Source: Rapana venosa (taxonomy: Eukaryota > Mollusca > Gastropoda > Neogastropoda > Muricidae). From it: a DNA stretch of 64,000 nucleotides. Within the stretch, counting starts at the first letter, position 1, and every line of letters starts with the position of its first letter. Positions 20,589 through 32,394 of this stretch are shown one piece after another. The position numbers were made by a program, and so were the translations under genes. The notes beneath the pieces are model-generated. The model worked only from the letters and a program-made list of their open reading frames with translations, made no database searches and was not told the DNA's origin. The stretch spans positions 45,433,010 through 45,497,009 of the forward strand of contig CM054140.1 of the NCBI GenBank assembly GCA_028751875.1. Direction: 5' to 3'.

Positions 20589-21691
20589 TTGTTTCTGTGT
20601 ACAAGGGGAGGGGTTTACGTGCAGGTTTATGTTCAGGTAGGTAAATATAAGGTTTTTTTGTGTGAAGGCATTTGCTTATTTCATTTCAGTCAGCGCTTTT
20701 TGCGGAATTCTTTTTGTCTGTTTCTTCATGGATCGCAAACTGGAACATTTTTACCACAGTCCCTAAAAAAACCCAACTCATCATCTTTTAGGAGCCTCGG
20801 ACATTGATTCCCATCGTTATTTTCGAAATATTTTTGTGCACTAGAGGGAAACAAGTTGGAAAATATAGCCTAAATGTTTTCATTTTCAGACATTTCGACT
20901 CGTTTTGCGAACATTATCCCCAAATTATCGATGATCAAAAAAAGGGTAATCCTAGCACGGGAAGCAGCCTGCAAATCTTGACGCAGTTTTTTGGAACGGA
21001 ACGCATAAGCCCCCCACCCCTGCCCCAACCCTCACCCCTTCCCGCCCACCCTCCCACCCACCTCATCCCTTCTTCCAACGATTTACAAGAATGCATTTTT
21101 TTAAAAACATGCACAAACATGCTATGAGATTAATTGATTCACTTCGATATTCTTCGAAACTGTGAAACCGCATCAGAAGAAAGTTACTTTCTTATCTAAC
21201 TCTAATCTCACCGCAGGCATATGCACTTCAAGCCAATATGCCATGAGGAGAGGGGAGTGAGGAGGAGAGAGAAAAAGACGGAGAAGAGCGCATTTTGTTC
21301 AGCAGACACAGAGGGAAAAGAAGGAGGGGTGGGGGGAGGAGGAAGGTGTGGATGGGCACGAGGGCAGGGAGGCTGAAGCGATTGGAAGCGAAGCAGAAAA
21401 GCTAATCGCTGGCCACAGGGGCATAAACCTTATTTTAGAAGACAGAGAAGGGAGCCGGTGTCCCATAAACACGGTAAAACCCCGCTCCCCCTCAAGTAGA
21501 ATAAGGCCTTTAAATAAGCCGTTACAGCCAGGCGCGATGGGGAAAAGACGGTGCAGAATAAAGTGGTCTGAGAGCCCAAGCGGGCTTCCTGCTGATGATG
21601 ACTCCGCAGAGGACCGTGGAGGAGGAGGAGGAGGGTGATAGCACTTACACTGCCGGCGTCTGAAGGGGGGACAGGTTTGGCTGCTTGGTTA
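20586..21691. other. Unique DNA including a GC-richer patch
   Basis: 21240-21650 is less AT-rich than its surroundings and repeat-poor, with a plus-strand open frame at 21348-21638 that ends in poly-Gly from a GGA run. No domain is recognised. It could be an untranslated or conserved non-coding patch, but nothing proves that. Confidence 0.4.
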
Positions 21692-21767
21692 GGGACAGGC
21701 ATTTTCCTCGGGGACAGGCATTTTCCTCGGGGAAAGGCATTTTCCTGGGGGAAAGGCATTTTCCTGG
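21692..21767. repeat. Tandem repeat, unit 19 bp, 4 copies
   Basis: Unit GGGACAGGCATTTTCCTCG. Copies 1-2 have GACAGG...CTCG and copies 3-4 have GAAAGG...CTGG, so the array grew by a doubling of a two-unit block or by later conversion. Confidence 0.95.
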
Positions 21768-21903
21768 GGGCAGACTTGGATATTGGTAGGTTGCATTGTT
21801 AGCTTCCCCGTGTGGATTAGGTAGCATACTTCGCCCTGATTACACCTATAGGTATGGAGGGGGTTTTTTATGCCGTCGATAAATCATACACGGATTCATT
21901 TAG

Positions 21904-22390
21904 TCACATCATAGCTGCCAACATTGCCGGATACACTGCATTGCTTGCATTTGCATCAGCAATTTTCAGATACGCGGTGTTCTGCGAGTGGACTTCATCA
22001 GAGGTAGAGGGGACTTCGTCTTGTTTGATTGTAGCATATCTTTCTTTTTTATTCTTCGTTCCCTGGTGATGCTGATTTCTAAGTCCGGTCTGGATGGCAA
22101 AGTCCGCAGTCTGTCGCAGTGACTCCGCCAGTGCACACAGGTTTTCCTGGACCTCTGCTGGGTTGAGCCAAGTGTGGTGTCTCAGAATGTTGAAGGTAGG
22201 GCAGGACTGGAGGATATGAGAGGGAGGTTGTGGACCTGTGCCAGAGGGGTATTGGTCAGTGTGGGATATTTTCCAGGCGGCGGGAACGGAACAGGAACTG
22301 GCAGTGTCCTGTTTGTTTGCAGTCTAAAAACGATGACTTGAAACAGTTCAATCTAGCTCAAAAAGACCAGTACAGGAAAACCTCTCTGCG
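21904..22390 (-). pseudogene. LINE ORF2 C-terminus, Jockey/RTE-like zinc-knuckle region
   Basis: The minus strand reads QVIVFRLQT, then TGHCQFLFRSRRLENIPH, then (after a frameshift near 22270) GTGPQPPSHILQSCPTFNIL, RHHTWLNPAEVQENL and LRQTADFAIQTGLRN, to a stop near 21904. The pattern RLxTGH ... (C)xCG ... HILQxCP ... W is the C-terminal region seen after RT/RNase H in many molluscan LINEs. The first cysteine pair of the knuckle is lost (YPSG for CPCG). At least two frameshifts are needed to join the pieces. It differs from the LINE ends at 1130 and 54440. Confidence 0.8.
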
Positions 22391-22516
22391 AAGACAGATT
22401 TTAGATTGGTATGTCATATTCGTTCCAATAAATGTAAAAGACCTGCGTTGTGCATCATTTGTTGTTGTTGTCGTCTTCGACCTTACGTCTGTTCTCTATC
22501 ATTCTGTGTTATTGAG

Positions 22517-22606
22517 TTATGAGATTTGAAAATTTCACGAGGTGACAGCCCCGATAGGGCCTCTGTGGTCGGCGGGGCTATAAACAACAACACTGGATTC
22601 GATTGG
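22517..22606 (+). repeat. Family I dispersed repeat
   Basis: Reads GAGGTGACAGCCCCGATAGG, GCCTCTGTGGTCGGCGGGGC and TATAAACAACAAC. A second copy is at 50917-51000. The GGCCTCTG...GGTCGGC...TAAACAACAA wording is a familiar molluscan repeat 3' end; its parent class is not clear from this window. Confidence 0.8.
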
Positions 22607-23357
22607 ATGAGTTATCATGCATTACAGTCATGATAGCTAAATGTCAGCATTATTGACAAACGGCATTGGCTAAGTGAAAACTTCAAGACTGCTGACTGCA
22701 GGACCGAGTTTAGAAGCTGGTAGTGCAAGGGATTGCACAGGACTCCAGCACACACTCCTAGTTTTGCCACAGTATAGGGTTCTTCAGTCAGCAAAGCATG
22801 TGCCAAGAAACTCTAGTGCAGATCTTGTAGCAGCACATATGGATATCCCAAACGCAGTGAAACCCCCCAAAAATCTTAACTAAGCTGGCATTTTGGCTGA
22901 TTCTTTGCCAGAGTTCAGCGTAATTGTGTGCACATTTAGAAGAAAGGGACACCAGAGTCAACTGTCATCTGGTTTTCAGCCGTTGAAAAAAGTGTCGCTT
23001 AAATCAAATCGTTAGCCATACAAACTGTGTGTTGTGGTCTAAATTTTAAAATTTCGTACCATTTCCATGCGTTTAGTGAGATCCTGTCTTATTCTTCGAG
23101 AGGTCCGAACACATGGGATTGTGTTTGGAAGGAGGGAGTTATGCTAAACCATCACCACTACCCCGTTTCTCTTTACCATTTTCGCTCTTTCTTTTTTTGT
23201 CTTTCTGTTCGTTTTTCTTTACTTTTCTTTTTTTGTTGTTGTTTCTTTTTTCCCCTCTTTGGGAGCCGGGCGTAAAGAAGCTTTCCGCTTATTCATCTAT
23301 CTTTAATCGCAGACTGGAACATGACTTCTCAGATGTATAGGACCGGAATTGCGCGCG

Positions 23358-23389
<32 letters not shown>

Positions 23390-24780
23390 GTGAGCGACAT
23401 TGACGAGACCGCACCACATAGAAGCAAAGCGCTTGATGAAGGCTAAAAATACCTAGGCAATGAAATAAAACCATCAGTGACCACAGAATGTGCAGTCTGG
23501 CAGCAGCAAAAAGGTGTAGGAAGGCGCTGTAAGGATGACCCAGAAGCAATGTGAAATGTTGGGCCAAGGTTTGAACCCATTAGTCGGATGAGTGAGCGTG
23601 TCTGCGTCTGCAGAACAGCGGCACACTGATCACACAGCAAGGTATTGGATTGACCGAGGGTATTAATCTCCCCTTTCTTGTGCACAGGAAGATGCGTCGA
23701 CCAAATTGTCTCCCCCCTCGTTCATTTTTATTGGTGTCAATGCGTACATTTTGTTGTTGTATGCTTTCACTAGCATCGCATTTTATCTAGGGATAGAACA
23801 CTTATCTGTCTTGCTAATACTTTCTTTTGTACGTTTTTGGGGAGAAAATTCGCAGAAAAGGTTGATTCGCAAATAAAAACAAAAAGCTGTATCGCTAAAT
23901 AAAACAATATAGACTTGCTACCATTTTTAGAGGCAAAGAAAATTGTCAGCGTTCCCAATAATTCCTACTGTTTATATATGTATATATTATATATATATAT
24001 ATATTGCTAAAAACATTGGTTGCCGAATAAATAGGAAAAGAGAATTTCAAAAAGAGTTTTGATAGAGTTAAAATTCTTGTTCATAGTGTCAGTTCTTTCA
24101 CAAGTTAAAAATTATATAAACAGGGAGACGAAAAGGCAACAACATAATAACCCAGATTCTTTATGCTAGAGGCAGCACTGTTGGGTCTACATCTCGAAAT
24201 AGCTTATGGAACAAATTGAGTAGCTTTGATAATGCATGGGTGGAAATTTTGTCATTTTTCAAAGTAAATTCTTAAGGCTGGACTGAAACAGATATGAAAA
24301 AGAAAATGTTATGCTTTATTAAATTGTGATTTCATAATTTTGGCCTATGCAAGGTTTCATGTCTTCATTAAGCAGAGAACAAGCATACCACGAAGAACTC
24401 GAGCAGCAAAGTAGCGACAAACTTAGCAGCTTTAAATCGTGCTTGAGTTCAGCGTCAACATTTGCGTACAGCGGCTGATAATCCCTATAATCAACAAAGA
24501 AACCGAAAGAAGGGAAAACAACAAACCAGTACAATGATTAATATTGTTCTATACCAACACATTTTAAAAAAAATTATTCTCCTACTTGATAGAAAATATG
24601 ACACATATTTATTGTCGTTTGAATTAGTCATATATGTCTAGAGAAAGTACAGGTTTGTGCTATAGGTGATGAGTGCGGTAGAGGTGTGTGTGTGTGTGTC
24701 GCTTGCGTGCATGCTTACGCGCACTGGTGCCTGTGTGTATTCATGTTTAGAGAATGCCCATCTCGTAATTAATTCTTAAG
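22607..24780. other. Unique DNA, small arrays only
   Basis: A (GC)n/(CA)n run at 23351-23390 and an AT run at 23972-24003. T-rich stretch 23180-23260. Several open frames of 60-90 codons show no domain. No gene is recognised. Confidence 0.5.
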
Positions 24781-25140
24781 TCTTTCCATTGTTGCGAACT
24801 GAAACCGGTAAAGTCAGAAAATGATTGGGGCACTGTGTGGGGGTAAAAAAAGCCGACGTGGCCGCTGGTATGGGGTCAATGGGTTTGTTCAAAGAAGAGG
24901 TCATTGCAGTGTGACTGGAATCTGTCCATGGATCGCACAGATCCTTCGTAAGCTGTTTCTCTGGCTCTGTTGAAAATGCTAGTGTCGGATCTATCAGCGC
25001 TAATTCCGTGACCTGTCTTCTGAGGTTGTTTTCAGTGTTGATTTATGGTCTGGTAAGTCCGTGTCTGTCTCTTGTCTCTCACACCGACAAAGTCTTCCCA
25101 TTGTTGGACATTGGAAACGGGTGAGGTCAGAAGGCCATGA
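24781..25140. repeat. Local duplication, spaced copies about 310 bp apart
   Basis: 24781-24830 (TCTTTCCATTGTTGCGAACT, AAACCGGTAAAGTCAG) and 25092-25140 (TCTTCCCATTGTTGGACATT, AAACGGGTGAGGTCAG) are clearly related. The DNA between is unclassified. Confidence 0.7.
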
Positions 25141-25146
25141 CATTAG

Positions 25147-25321
25147 ACACACACACACACGCACACACACATGCACACACACACACGCACACACACACAA
25201 ACACGCGCACAACACACACACACACAACACACACACACACAACACACACACACGCACACACACAACACACACACAAACACGCGCGCGCACACACATGCGC
25301 GCGCACACACACACGCACACA

Positions 25322-25360
<39 letters not shown>

Positions 25361-25384
25361 GCACAAACCCACACACACACACAC

Positions 25385-25434
<50 letters not shown>
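25147..25434. repeat. Complex (CA)n array
   Basis: CA units with regular CG, CAA and CATG interruptions. All overlapping frames (His/Thr or Cys/Val) are artefacts. Confidence 0.97.
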
Positions 25435-25437
<3 letters not shown>

Positions 25438-26108
25438 AAGTTGTAATGGTTACCTGTACTTGTTGACTACCCTTTGTCGTTAATATCTGTGATAATGGTC
25501 AACGGTGAGGGAATTAATTGTTATCCATCAGGATCCAAGTGTCGGCCAGTTTGTCAACTTCTTTTGCCTATCTGTCCTAGGTGATCTGACATTGTTCGGG
25601 TAACCCAATGGCTGAGATGACTACTCAAGCTGTATAGCATCCCCAAAAAATCTCCCACATCCTTTCGGATCCCAGAGCGTATTGGCACAAAGATTTTAAT
25701 TGGAAATTTATTTCACTTGTCTGTTTGGCTTGCTGCAATATTTTATAGTATATTTTCCTTATTTTCTGAATATCAGTGTTTTAGTGACGGTATTGGTAGT
25801 CCATAGGGTTATTATTTTATTTCTTATAGGGAAGTAACACTTGGTTCTTAAAGCGGTGTTTCTCCATATGTACGAGGGATGGTTAAGCGAAACCATTGCC
25901 AAAATCTTTGACGATGGACCATCCAGGAGTCGACAATCATGTGTCAGGTCAGGCAAGTTAAATTGCTCTGCTGCAAAAATAGCCTTCAGTGCTGTCACCA
26001 AACTTGTATATACATTGGTTTAGAAGAAACTTATTGGAAGTCTTTGGTAATCATTCATGCAATGACAAAATATTCTTAATGGTTACCAGCACTTGTTTTT
26101 CCTTCCCC

Positions 26109-26111
<3 letters not shown>
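25435..26111. other. Unique DNA, nothing recognised
   Basis: No gene, SINE box or tandem unit was found. Confidence 0.5.
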
Positions 26112-26186
<75 letters not shown>

Positions 26187-26196
26187 ATGCATGCGA
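26112..26196. repeat. (GT)n microsatellite
   Basis: A GT run with one TTG break, ending GCATGCATGC. Confidence 0.97.
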
Positions 26197-26812
26197 TATT
26201 TATATAAACCGAGCCACATCATAACAAAAACGAAAATTTTCATTATTTCATATAATGACAAAAACAAATCAATGATTCTTTTTCTTTAATCATTCGCCTC
26301 TTTGTTACACAATTTCTTTACGCAGGTTTTTCTTTCTCTCCTGTTTTTTTTTCTTTTTCAATTTCACGCGTGGGTGTGCTTCACACGCTTGCTGGGGTGC
26401 CTCGCTGTTATGTGACTAGTGTGGCTCTGAGTTCTAGACAGGTCAATTATGTCGGAAATCAATGAATGAGTACTTGTTTCTGTTTCGGGCACATCAAAAT
26501 GGAGTCGGCTTTTAGCAGAACTGTCGAGCTCTTTGTGTTGTGTAGTTAGTGATTTCGGACTGTAAGAGGCCTTTGTCCGTTTCGTTTTGTTCGGTAAATT
26601 TGGGGGGGGGCGATAAGGGCGGGGGGATAAGGGCGGGGGGACTGGATTAAAAAAAAATAGCACCCCCAAAAAAACATGGCTGGTTATTGATTGTCCTCGA
26701 AAAGAAAAACAAACCCGCTATGTGATGTCAAGTCAAGTCAAATTTGTTATTTCTACATGGTACTGTGTGTTCTTCTTTAATTTAACGACTTTTCACATTA
26801 CGTGATATTTGA

Positions 26813-26815
<3 letters not shown>
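26197..26815. other. Unique DNA; possible eroded family B tail
   Basis: 26640-26706 (GGACTGGATTAAAAAAAAATAGCAC ... GATTGTCCTCGAAAAG, shown in part) looks like an eroded SINE B 3' end with a G/C-rich insertion before it. The rest is unclassified. Confidence 0.4.
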
Positions 26816-26857
<42 letters not shown>

Positions 26858-26989
26858 TGTAAGAGAGAGAGTAGAGAGAGGAGAGAGGAGAGGAGAGGAG
26901 AGAGAGAGAGAGAGAGAGAGTGAGTGAGAGTGTGTGTGTGTGGTGCGCGCGCGCGTGTGTGAGTGTGTGTGTGTTTTGTGTGTGTGTGT

Positions 26990-27054
<65 letters not shown>
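26816..27054. repeat. (GT)n, (GA)n, (GT)n compound array
   Basis: A GT block, a GA/GAG block and a second long GT block, separated only by short hybrid phrases such as GTGCGCGCGCGCG. Confidence 0.97.
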
Positions 27055-27058
<4 letters not shown>

Positions 27059-27605
27059 TATAAAGAAAAACCGAGTCAGACATGCAGAGATACGGACAAA
27101 CAACAAAAGCAAAAAAATGGCAGTATGATTCAATAGAAAGCAAGCTTAAGACTATCAGGAACAGATTTATTTGATATAATACGAGGAGGCGGAAGAAGAT
27201 GTTGGGGGGATGGGGGGAGTGACTAGACGGATTAAAAAGTGTGCAAGGCTACTGGCAAAGTACGCACAATACTACTATGACATTTGTCGACGTGACATCA
27301 GTGAGAGTGTGACACCATTTTTGTATTGTTTTCGTGTTATCCTTGTTAGCGAGTCTCGGTCGATCAGAGTAATTGTCGTTTTTGTCATAGAGAAGTCAAG
27401 GATTTCTTATTGTTGATGTCTAGGTATATTCTTCTTTAAAAAGTAAGTCGTGTTTTTTGTGATGTTCGGACTTGTGTGTATAAGTTTTGTTTATTTTGTA
27501 ATTTACATATCTACATCTTTTTGAATGACTCCAATTTAAAGTGAAAATCTTGTCGTAGGTAAAAACGACATGAATAACCTTGATCATTTGATCTTTCTCT
27601 CTCCC

Positions 27606-27607
<2 letters not shown>
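27055..27607. other. Unique AT-rich DNA
   Basis: No gene is recognised. The open frame at 27210-27416 has no domain. Confidence 0.5.
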
Positions 27608-27681
<74 letters not shown>

Positions 27682-27773
27682 CCACACACACCACCATACA
27701 CATAGTTTAATTTTGTCTAAAATTACTAAAAGTTAACAGATATAAAATCAGAAGAGAACAACACACAAAAATT

Positions 27774-27807
<34 letters not shown>

Positions 27808-27890
27808 GACAGACAGACAGACACAGAAACAGAGACACAGAAACAGAGAGACAGACACAAACACAGACAGACACACAGAGAAAGAGAGCG
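27608..27890. repeat. (CA)n then (GACA)n arrays
   Basis: CA run 27608-27690; GACA/GAGACA run about 27772-27885; about 80 bp of unique AT-rich DNA between them. Confidence 0.95.
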
Positions 27891-28056
27891 CAAAGGTGAT
27901 GACAAACGTTTATTCAGATATTGGTGTTACTTGATCTTTCGTTTGATAACCGGTTCGTTTTTGGTTTCGTAATCACTGCACGTACGTAGCCTCTGTGAAC
28001 ACTGCACTGCTGCAGGTGCGTGCTTAGAGGTACTCTGGGATGAAGAGTTTCTGATA

Positions 28057-28566
28057 CCAGCTGCCATGACGCAGTGGTTAGCACCTTGGATTTCAGACTA
28101 GAAGCTCGCGGGTTCGAATCCCTTAAGAGTCATAGGGATATTTCGGACTCCTGGCCGGCTCCTACCCAGAGTAAGTGTGTTGTGGGCTCAGTGGGAAGAC
28201 TGGGGACCACACAGTCGAGCTTCATCCACTTAACGGATGCGGGTTTGAGAGTGTTGCTCTAATTACCTGACCAACACTGCAGGTGTCGGTATCTCTCGGG
28301 CTCGGTTGACGCCGGGATATATTATGATAGTATGCGTAGAATACAACCCTGTCAAGTAGTCTCAAAACACATGCACCTCCATAGCAGCATCATTGCCTCT
28401 GGCAGGTGGCCCCAAGGCAGCCTAATATTGATGGGCTCCCTGTGGACTTCCGACCCTGGGGATGAGACATAACGAATCTGGGTATGGCTCTGGCGGGGAG
28501 ATTGAGATGAGCTGTGTGGGAACAATAGGACGGGGACGTCACAGAAGATGAGGCAGCAAAGAAGAA
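28057..28566 (+). mobile_element. Family D SINE, internally deleted copy
   Basis: tRNA-like head: A box ATGACGCAGTGGTTAGCACC and perfect B box CGGGTTCGAATCCC about 35 bp later. The body reads AGAGTCATAGGGATATTTCG, CGAGCTTCATCCACTTAACG, ATTACCTGACCAACACTGCA, TTGACGCCGGGATATATTAT and CCTGTGGACTTCCGACCCTG, and ends AGATGAGGCAGCAAA. It aligns along its whole length with 58662-59520 but lacks about 340 bp, the segment corresponding to about 58995-59335 there. Confidence 0.9.
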
Positions 28567-28924
28567 GTGCTTGTTAATGCACTGACAGGAATGTATACAT
28601 CTTTTCGCACGTGTATGTTTATTGGCTTGTTTTCTGCAAGGTTTTGTGAACGTGCATACCCCAGAATTTGAGAAATATGGCAAGGCATTTTCTTTTTATA
28701 ACTCATGGACAAGCTTGAAAATACCATCTTTCGGATTAAGAGAGAGCGGGGAATGTTTTTAAGGAAAGATTGCATGATATTATGGATTAACTTTTTCTCT
28801 GCTGGAGTTTGATTCTATAGTTTCCACAATGTTAAAAGTCTTGGATTTGGTTGTTTGATTCTTTGGGTTTTTTGTATCTCTAGCAGCCGTTCGTGCATAA
28901 AACTATCTGTTCTTTTCCATTTCT
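28567..28924. other. Unique DNA, nothing recognised
   Basis: AT-rich, no gene seen. Confidence 0.5.
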
Positions 28925-28982
28925 GTTTTTCTTTCTTTCTGTCTTTCTTTCTTTCTTTCTTTCTTTTGCTAATCTCTCTACT

Positions 28983-29013
<31 letters not shown>

Positions 29014-29035
29014 CACTCTCCCCTTCCCCCCGCCC
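28925..29035. repeat. (TTTC)n and (CT)n tract
   Basis: Tetranucleotide TTTC grading into CT with a C-rich end. Confidence 0.93.
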
Positions 29036-29764
29036 ACAACTTCGCACTGTTTTTAGCTTCTTTCGGTATATCACCTTTCCTTCGGCATTTTTTAAATATT
29101 TTGTTTGTTAATTTTCTATTTAGTTTTCTCAGATTTTTCTTCTTCTTCTTGTAGACTTTTTGGGGGCTGGTTTTTTGCGGGTGTGGTGGGGAGAATTTCT
29201 TTTTCTTCTTTTCATTTCATCTATCAACACCTGAAAATTTTGTCTTCTTTGCGCTTTATTTCAAGAGATGCATTTAGTTTATGGGAAGAGAGATTGAAGT
29301 AGCTTTTACGGCTGCCCCAAAAAATATATATATGCGCAGACATGCACACTTTCATTGGAAGAAGAAACACAAGCAAGCAAAACGAAGTTGAGGCTGGGCA
29401 AGAAATGAACGAAACTGGGGGAAAAGAAGGAAGGGTGTAATTATCCACTTCTGGCTGTTGAAGATACAAAAAAGCAAGCTTTTTAGCTTTGTGGATCAAC
29501 AGAATCCAGCTTGAGTGGAAAAAAATATGTGTGAAAGAGATGAATATGTGCAATATCATGCATCCAATGCTTATAGGAACATTTTTTGGCTCATAATCTG
29601 ATCCGATTTCTACTTAGTTCCCCCCCCCCCCCCAGACTTGTTTTAAAAAAAATCAGTACAAGAAGCTAGTTTTGTATGTAAGTTTTTGAATCTTACTAAA
29701 ACCAAGTCGAAAAGAAGAAAGAAAGAAAGGCATTAACATTCAGAAGCAACACAGTATAGTGGAA
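29036..29764. other. Unique DNA with a C homopolymer
   Basis: A run of about 13 C lies near 29620-29633. No gene is recognised. Confidence 0.5.
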
Positions 29765-30040
29765 CACATGATAGCTCAGTGGTCAGAGGACTCCCTCTCC
29801 CCAAGTTACGGTTGAGCGTGGTTACCTCGCGGATGGGTGACGTGCGCCTTGGCTTTAATACAGTTCCCCAGTTCACCCTGCTGTAGATGGGTACCTGCCC
29901 TCTTCAGGGACAGGGAAGGTAAAGCAGCAAGCCTGAGGAGACGGGTCCATTTCTCAAGATGTTGGCCCCTTGGGAAGCCGGGGGTCTCTAAAAATCTTGC
30001 TGTCCAACAACCGTATAGGTTATAGGATATTTTATACTGT
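29765..30040 (+). mobile_element. Family A SINE, old diverged copy
   Basis: ATGATAGCTCAGTGGTCAGA (tRNA-like A box), then a shortened 5S part (CAAGTTACGGTTGAGCGTGG, GCGGATGGGTGACG), then CAGTTCCCCAGTTCACCCTG and TGGGTACCTGCCCTCTTCAG. Many substitutions and small indels against the 10006 and 63648 copies show greater age. No clear target-site duplication. Confidence 0.88.
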
Positions 30041-30235
30041 GCTCACTTGTTTGGATTGAAAACATTTCTTCACATGTATCCTGATGATTGATTAAAAGGC
30101 CGAACATGGGTTTCTATCTTCTGGTTGCTATACACACATCGTAAACTTGCTTCCATGCAGAAAGCCATGCCAGGTATGATTGTGATTTACAGAAAAGTGT
30201 GCGTGTGTGCATGCTGTTTTACATGAGGTTCTTTC

Positions 30236-30266
30236 TTCTCTCTCTCTCTCTCTCTCTCTCTCCCCT

Positions 30267-30343
<77 letters not shown>
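30236..30343. repeat. (CT)n microsatellite
   Basis: A CT run of about 105 bp with one CCCCTTCTC interruption. Confidence 0.97.
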
Positions 30344-30347
<4 letters not shown>

Positions 30348-30632
30348 TGAGGAAGGGAGAAGGCGACAACCCATGGAGGAAGCTGAGAATACCCTCCAGA
30401 TGAAATACGGTGCAGACCTGCCAGTGCTTAAATCTCGCTCCTTTACCAAAAAGACAATTCAAAATCGCATAGATCGTATCTCAAGACATTGATTATTACC
30501 GAGTCATCGAGAAAAACACAAAACACCTCGATGCACCCACGGCCGCTCCATTGTAATAGACCACCACGCAATCCGTGGAGCATCTTGTCAAGAGATTCTT
30601 GCTGACTCGGTGTAGCGTATAGTAAGTCTTCC
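30344..30632. other. Unique DNA, nothing recognised
   Basis: About 290 bp, including AGCAAGAATCTCTTGACAAG-like text on the minus strand; no gene found. Confidence 0.45.
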
Positions 30633-31095
30633 GCACTCGGGGATCTAGAGGTAATGCACACTTCCCAGAAAGCGAGAAGTGCAGGGTTCGATCCCCGTTT
30701 GAGCCCAAACTTTCCCCCCTACCTCCTAGACCTTAAGTGGTGACCTGGATACTAATCTTTCGGGTGAGACAAAAACCCGCGGTTTCGTGTGTAACACGCT
30801 TTCAGCGCGCGTAAAAGAATACACGGCACAACAAGGTAGTTGTCCCTGGCAAGATTCTGTAAAAACAAAATGTCCATTCTGGTAGGAAGTCAAGTAACTA
30901 CGCAGACAGGAAAAGAACGAAAATATGAGTGGCACTCTTTTTGTGGTGACGCGTTTCCCTTGAGAGAGAGCAGAGACTGAATTCGTGGAGAGAAATCTGC
31001 CGTGATTGAAAGTGGTATACAGTACAGTACGGTACAATACAATTCAATACAACACAATACAACACAATACATACAATATATACAGTACGACGCTT
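30633..31095 (+). mobile_element. Family C SINE with (ACAAT)n tail
   Basis: Head: GGGATCTAGAGGTAATGCAC, B box GGGTTCGATCCCCG. Body: TTTCGGGTGAGACAAAAACC, TGTCCCTGGCAAGATTCTGT and GGTGACGCG, then GTGATTGAAAGTGGTATACA and a variable pentanucleotide tail of ACAAT/ACAGT units (31018-31090) ending near GACGCTTTGCTT. The tail of the split copy at 59650-59820 ends in GACGCTTCGCT, so this is probably part of the family consensus. Confidence 0.9.
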
Positions 31096-31213
31096 TGCTT
31101 GGAAAAAAATAAAGCAATAAACAAACAAAAAAAGAACAGAACCAAAATACAAGGACTCTCAACAGCACAAAAAACGTTCAGGAGAATGCCCTGAAAATTC
31201 AACGAGGCAAGAA

Positions 31214-31224
31214 ATTGCAGAGAG

Positions 31225-31323
<99 letters not shown>

Positions 31324-31456
31324 GAGAGAGAGAGAGAGAAAAGCAGAATCGAACACCATGATGTATGGCGGGAGAGAAGCCAGACTCTGTAAGCATAAAA
31401 CGTATCATTGCTTCACGGACCTGTGTGATTTGCCAGTAAGAGGAAGATGTATAGTC

Positions 31457-31531
<75 letters not shown>

Positions 31532-31741
31532 GAGAGAGAGGCTTTAACGCTTTAACAGTTTATTGTCATTGCCCAACTAGGCCAAGAGAGAGAGAGAGAG
31601 ACAGAGAGACAGACAGACAGAGAGAGAGAGAGGAACACCATGATGTATGGCGGGAGAGAAGCCAAACTCTGTCAGCATAAAACGTATCATTGCTTCACGG
31701 ACCTGTGTGATTTGTCAGTAAGAGAAAGATGTATAGTCTTT

Positions 31742-31826
<85 letters not shown>

Positions 31827-31948
31827 CAGAATCGAACACCATGATGTATGGCTGGGGAGAAGCCAGACTCTGTCAGCATAAAACGTATCATTGCTTCACG
31901 GACCTGTGTGATTTGTCAGTAAGAGGAAGATGTATAGTCTTTAAGAGG

Positions 31949-32021
<73 letters not shown>

Positions 32022-32130
32022 GCTTTAACGTTTAACAGTTTATTGTCATTGCCCAACTAGGCAAGAGAGAGACAGAGACAGAGACACACACACAGAGAGA
32101 GAGAGAGAGAAGAGAGAGGAGAGAGAGAGA
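31214..32130. repeat. Compound GA satellite with embedded A and B units
   Basis: GA arrays enclose three copies of a unit of about 110-120 bp (A: 31341-31461, 31633-31742, 31824-31945; GAACACCATGATGTATGGCG ... GAAGATGTATAGTCTTT) and two copies of a 45-bp unit (B: 31541-31586 and 32021-32065; GTTTATTGTCATTGCCCAAC). The order is A-B-A-A-B with GA runs at every junction. Copies differ by a few substitutions. Confidence 0.95.
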
Positions 32131-32394
32131 GCATTAGTGGAAATGTACGATGTAGATCAGAGGGGGTTGTCTGATACCAACGAAGAGACTTGGAAGAAGT
32201 TGACAGTGAAGTATGGCCAGTACCCAGACAGCTGACATGTGTTGTTAAAAGCTACGTTTGTCTAGCAGTGTCGTGGGGTAGGTGTGAAGATGCTAGCTCA
32301 GCGTTGACAGGCAGGTAATACGGGAGTCATGGTCAGTGTGTCGAAGATATTGATGCTGTGGGAACGACCATCGCTAGTTCATTCTTAGTATCGT
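32131..32394. other. Unique DNA, nothing recognised
   Basis: About 260 bp of mixed sequence between two satellites. Confidence 0.5.

Noticed and set aside
21348..21638. Plus-strand open frame in the GC-richer patch.
   Set aside because: No domain, no splice context, and it ends in poly-Gly from a GGA run; kept only as an unclassified patch.
23440..23640. Possible minus-strand tRNA-like SINE piece (phrase CACTCATCCGACTAATGGGT), loosely echoed near 36449.
   Set aside because: Only one box is recognisable, and the two places share about 25 bp, too little to define an element.
25000..25483. Cys/Val and His/Thr frames resembling metal-binding repeats.
   Set aside because: (CA)n and (GT)n microsatellite translations.
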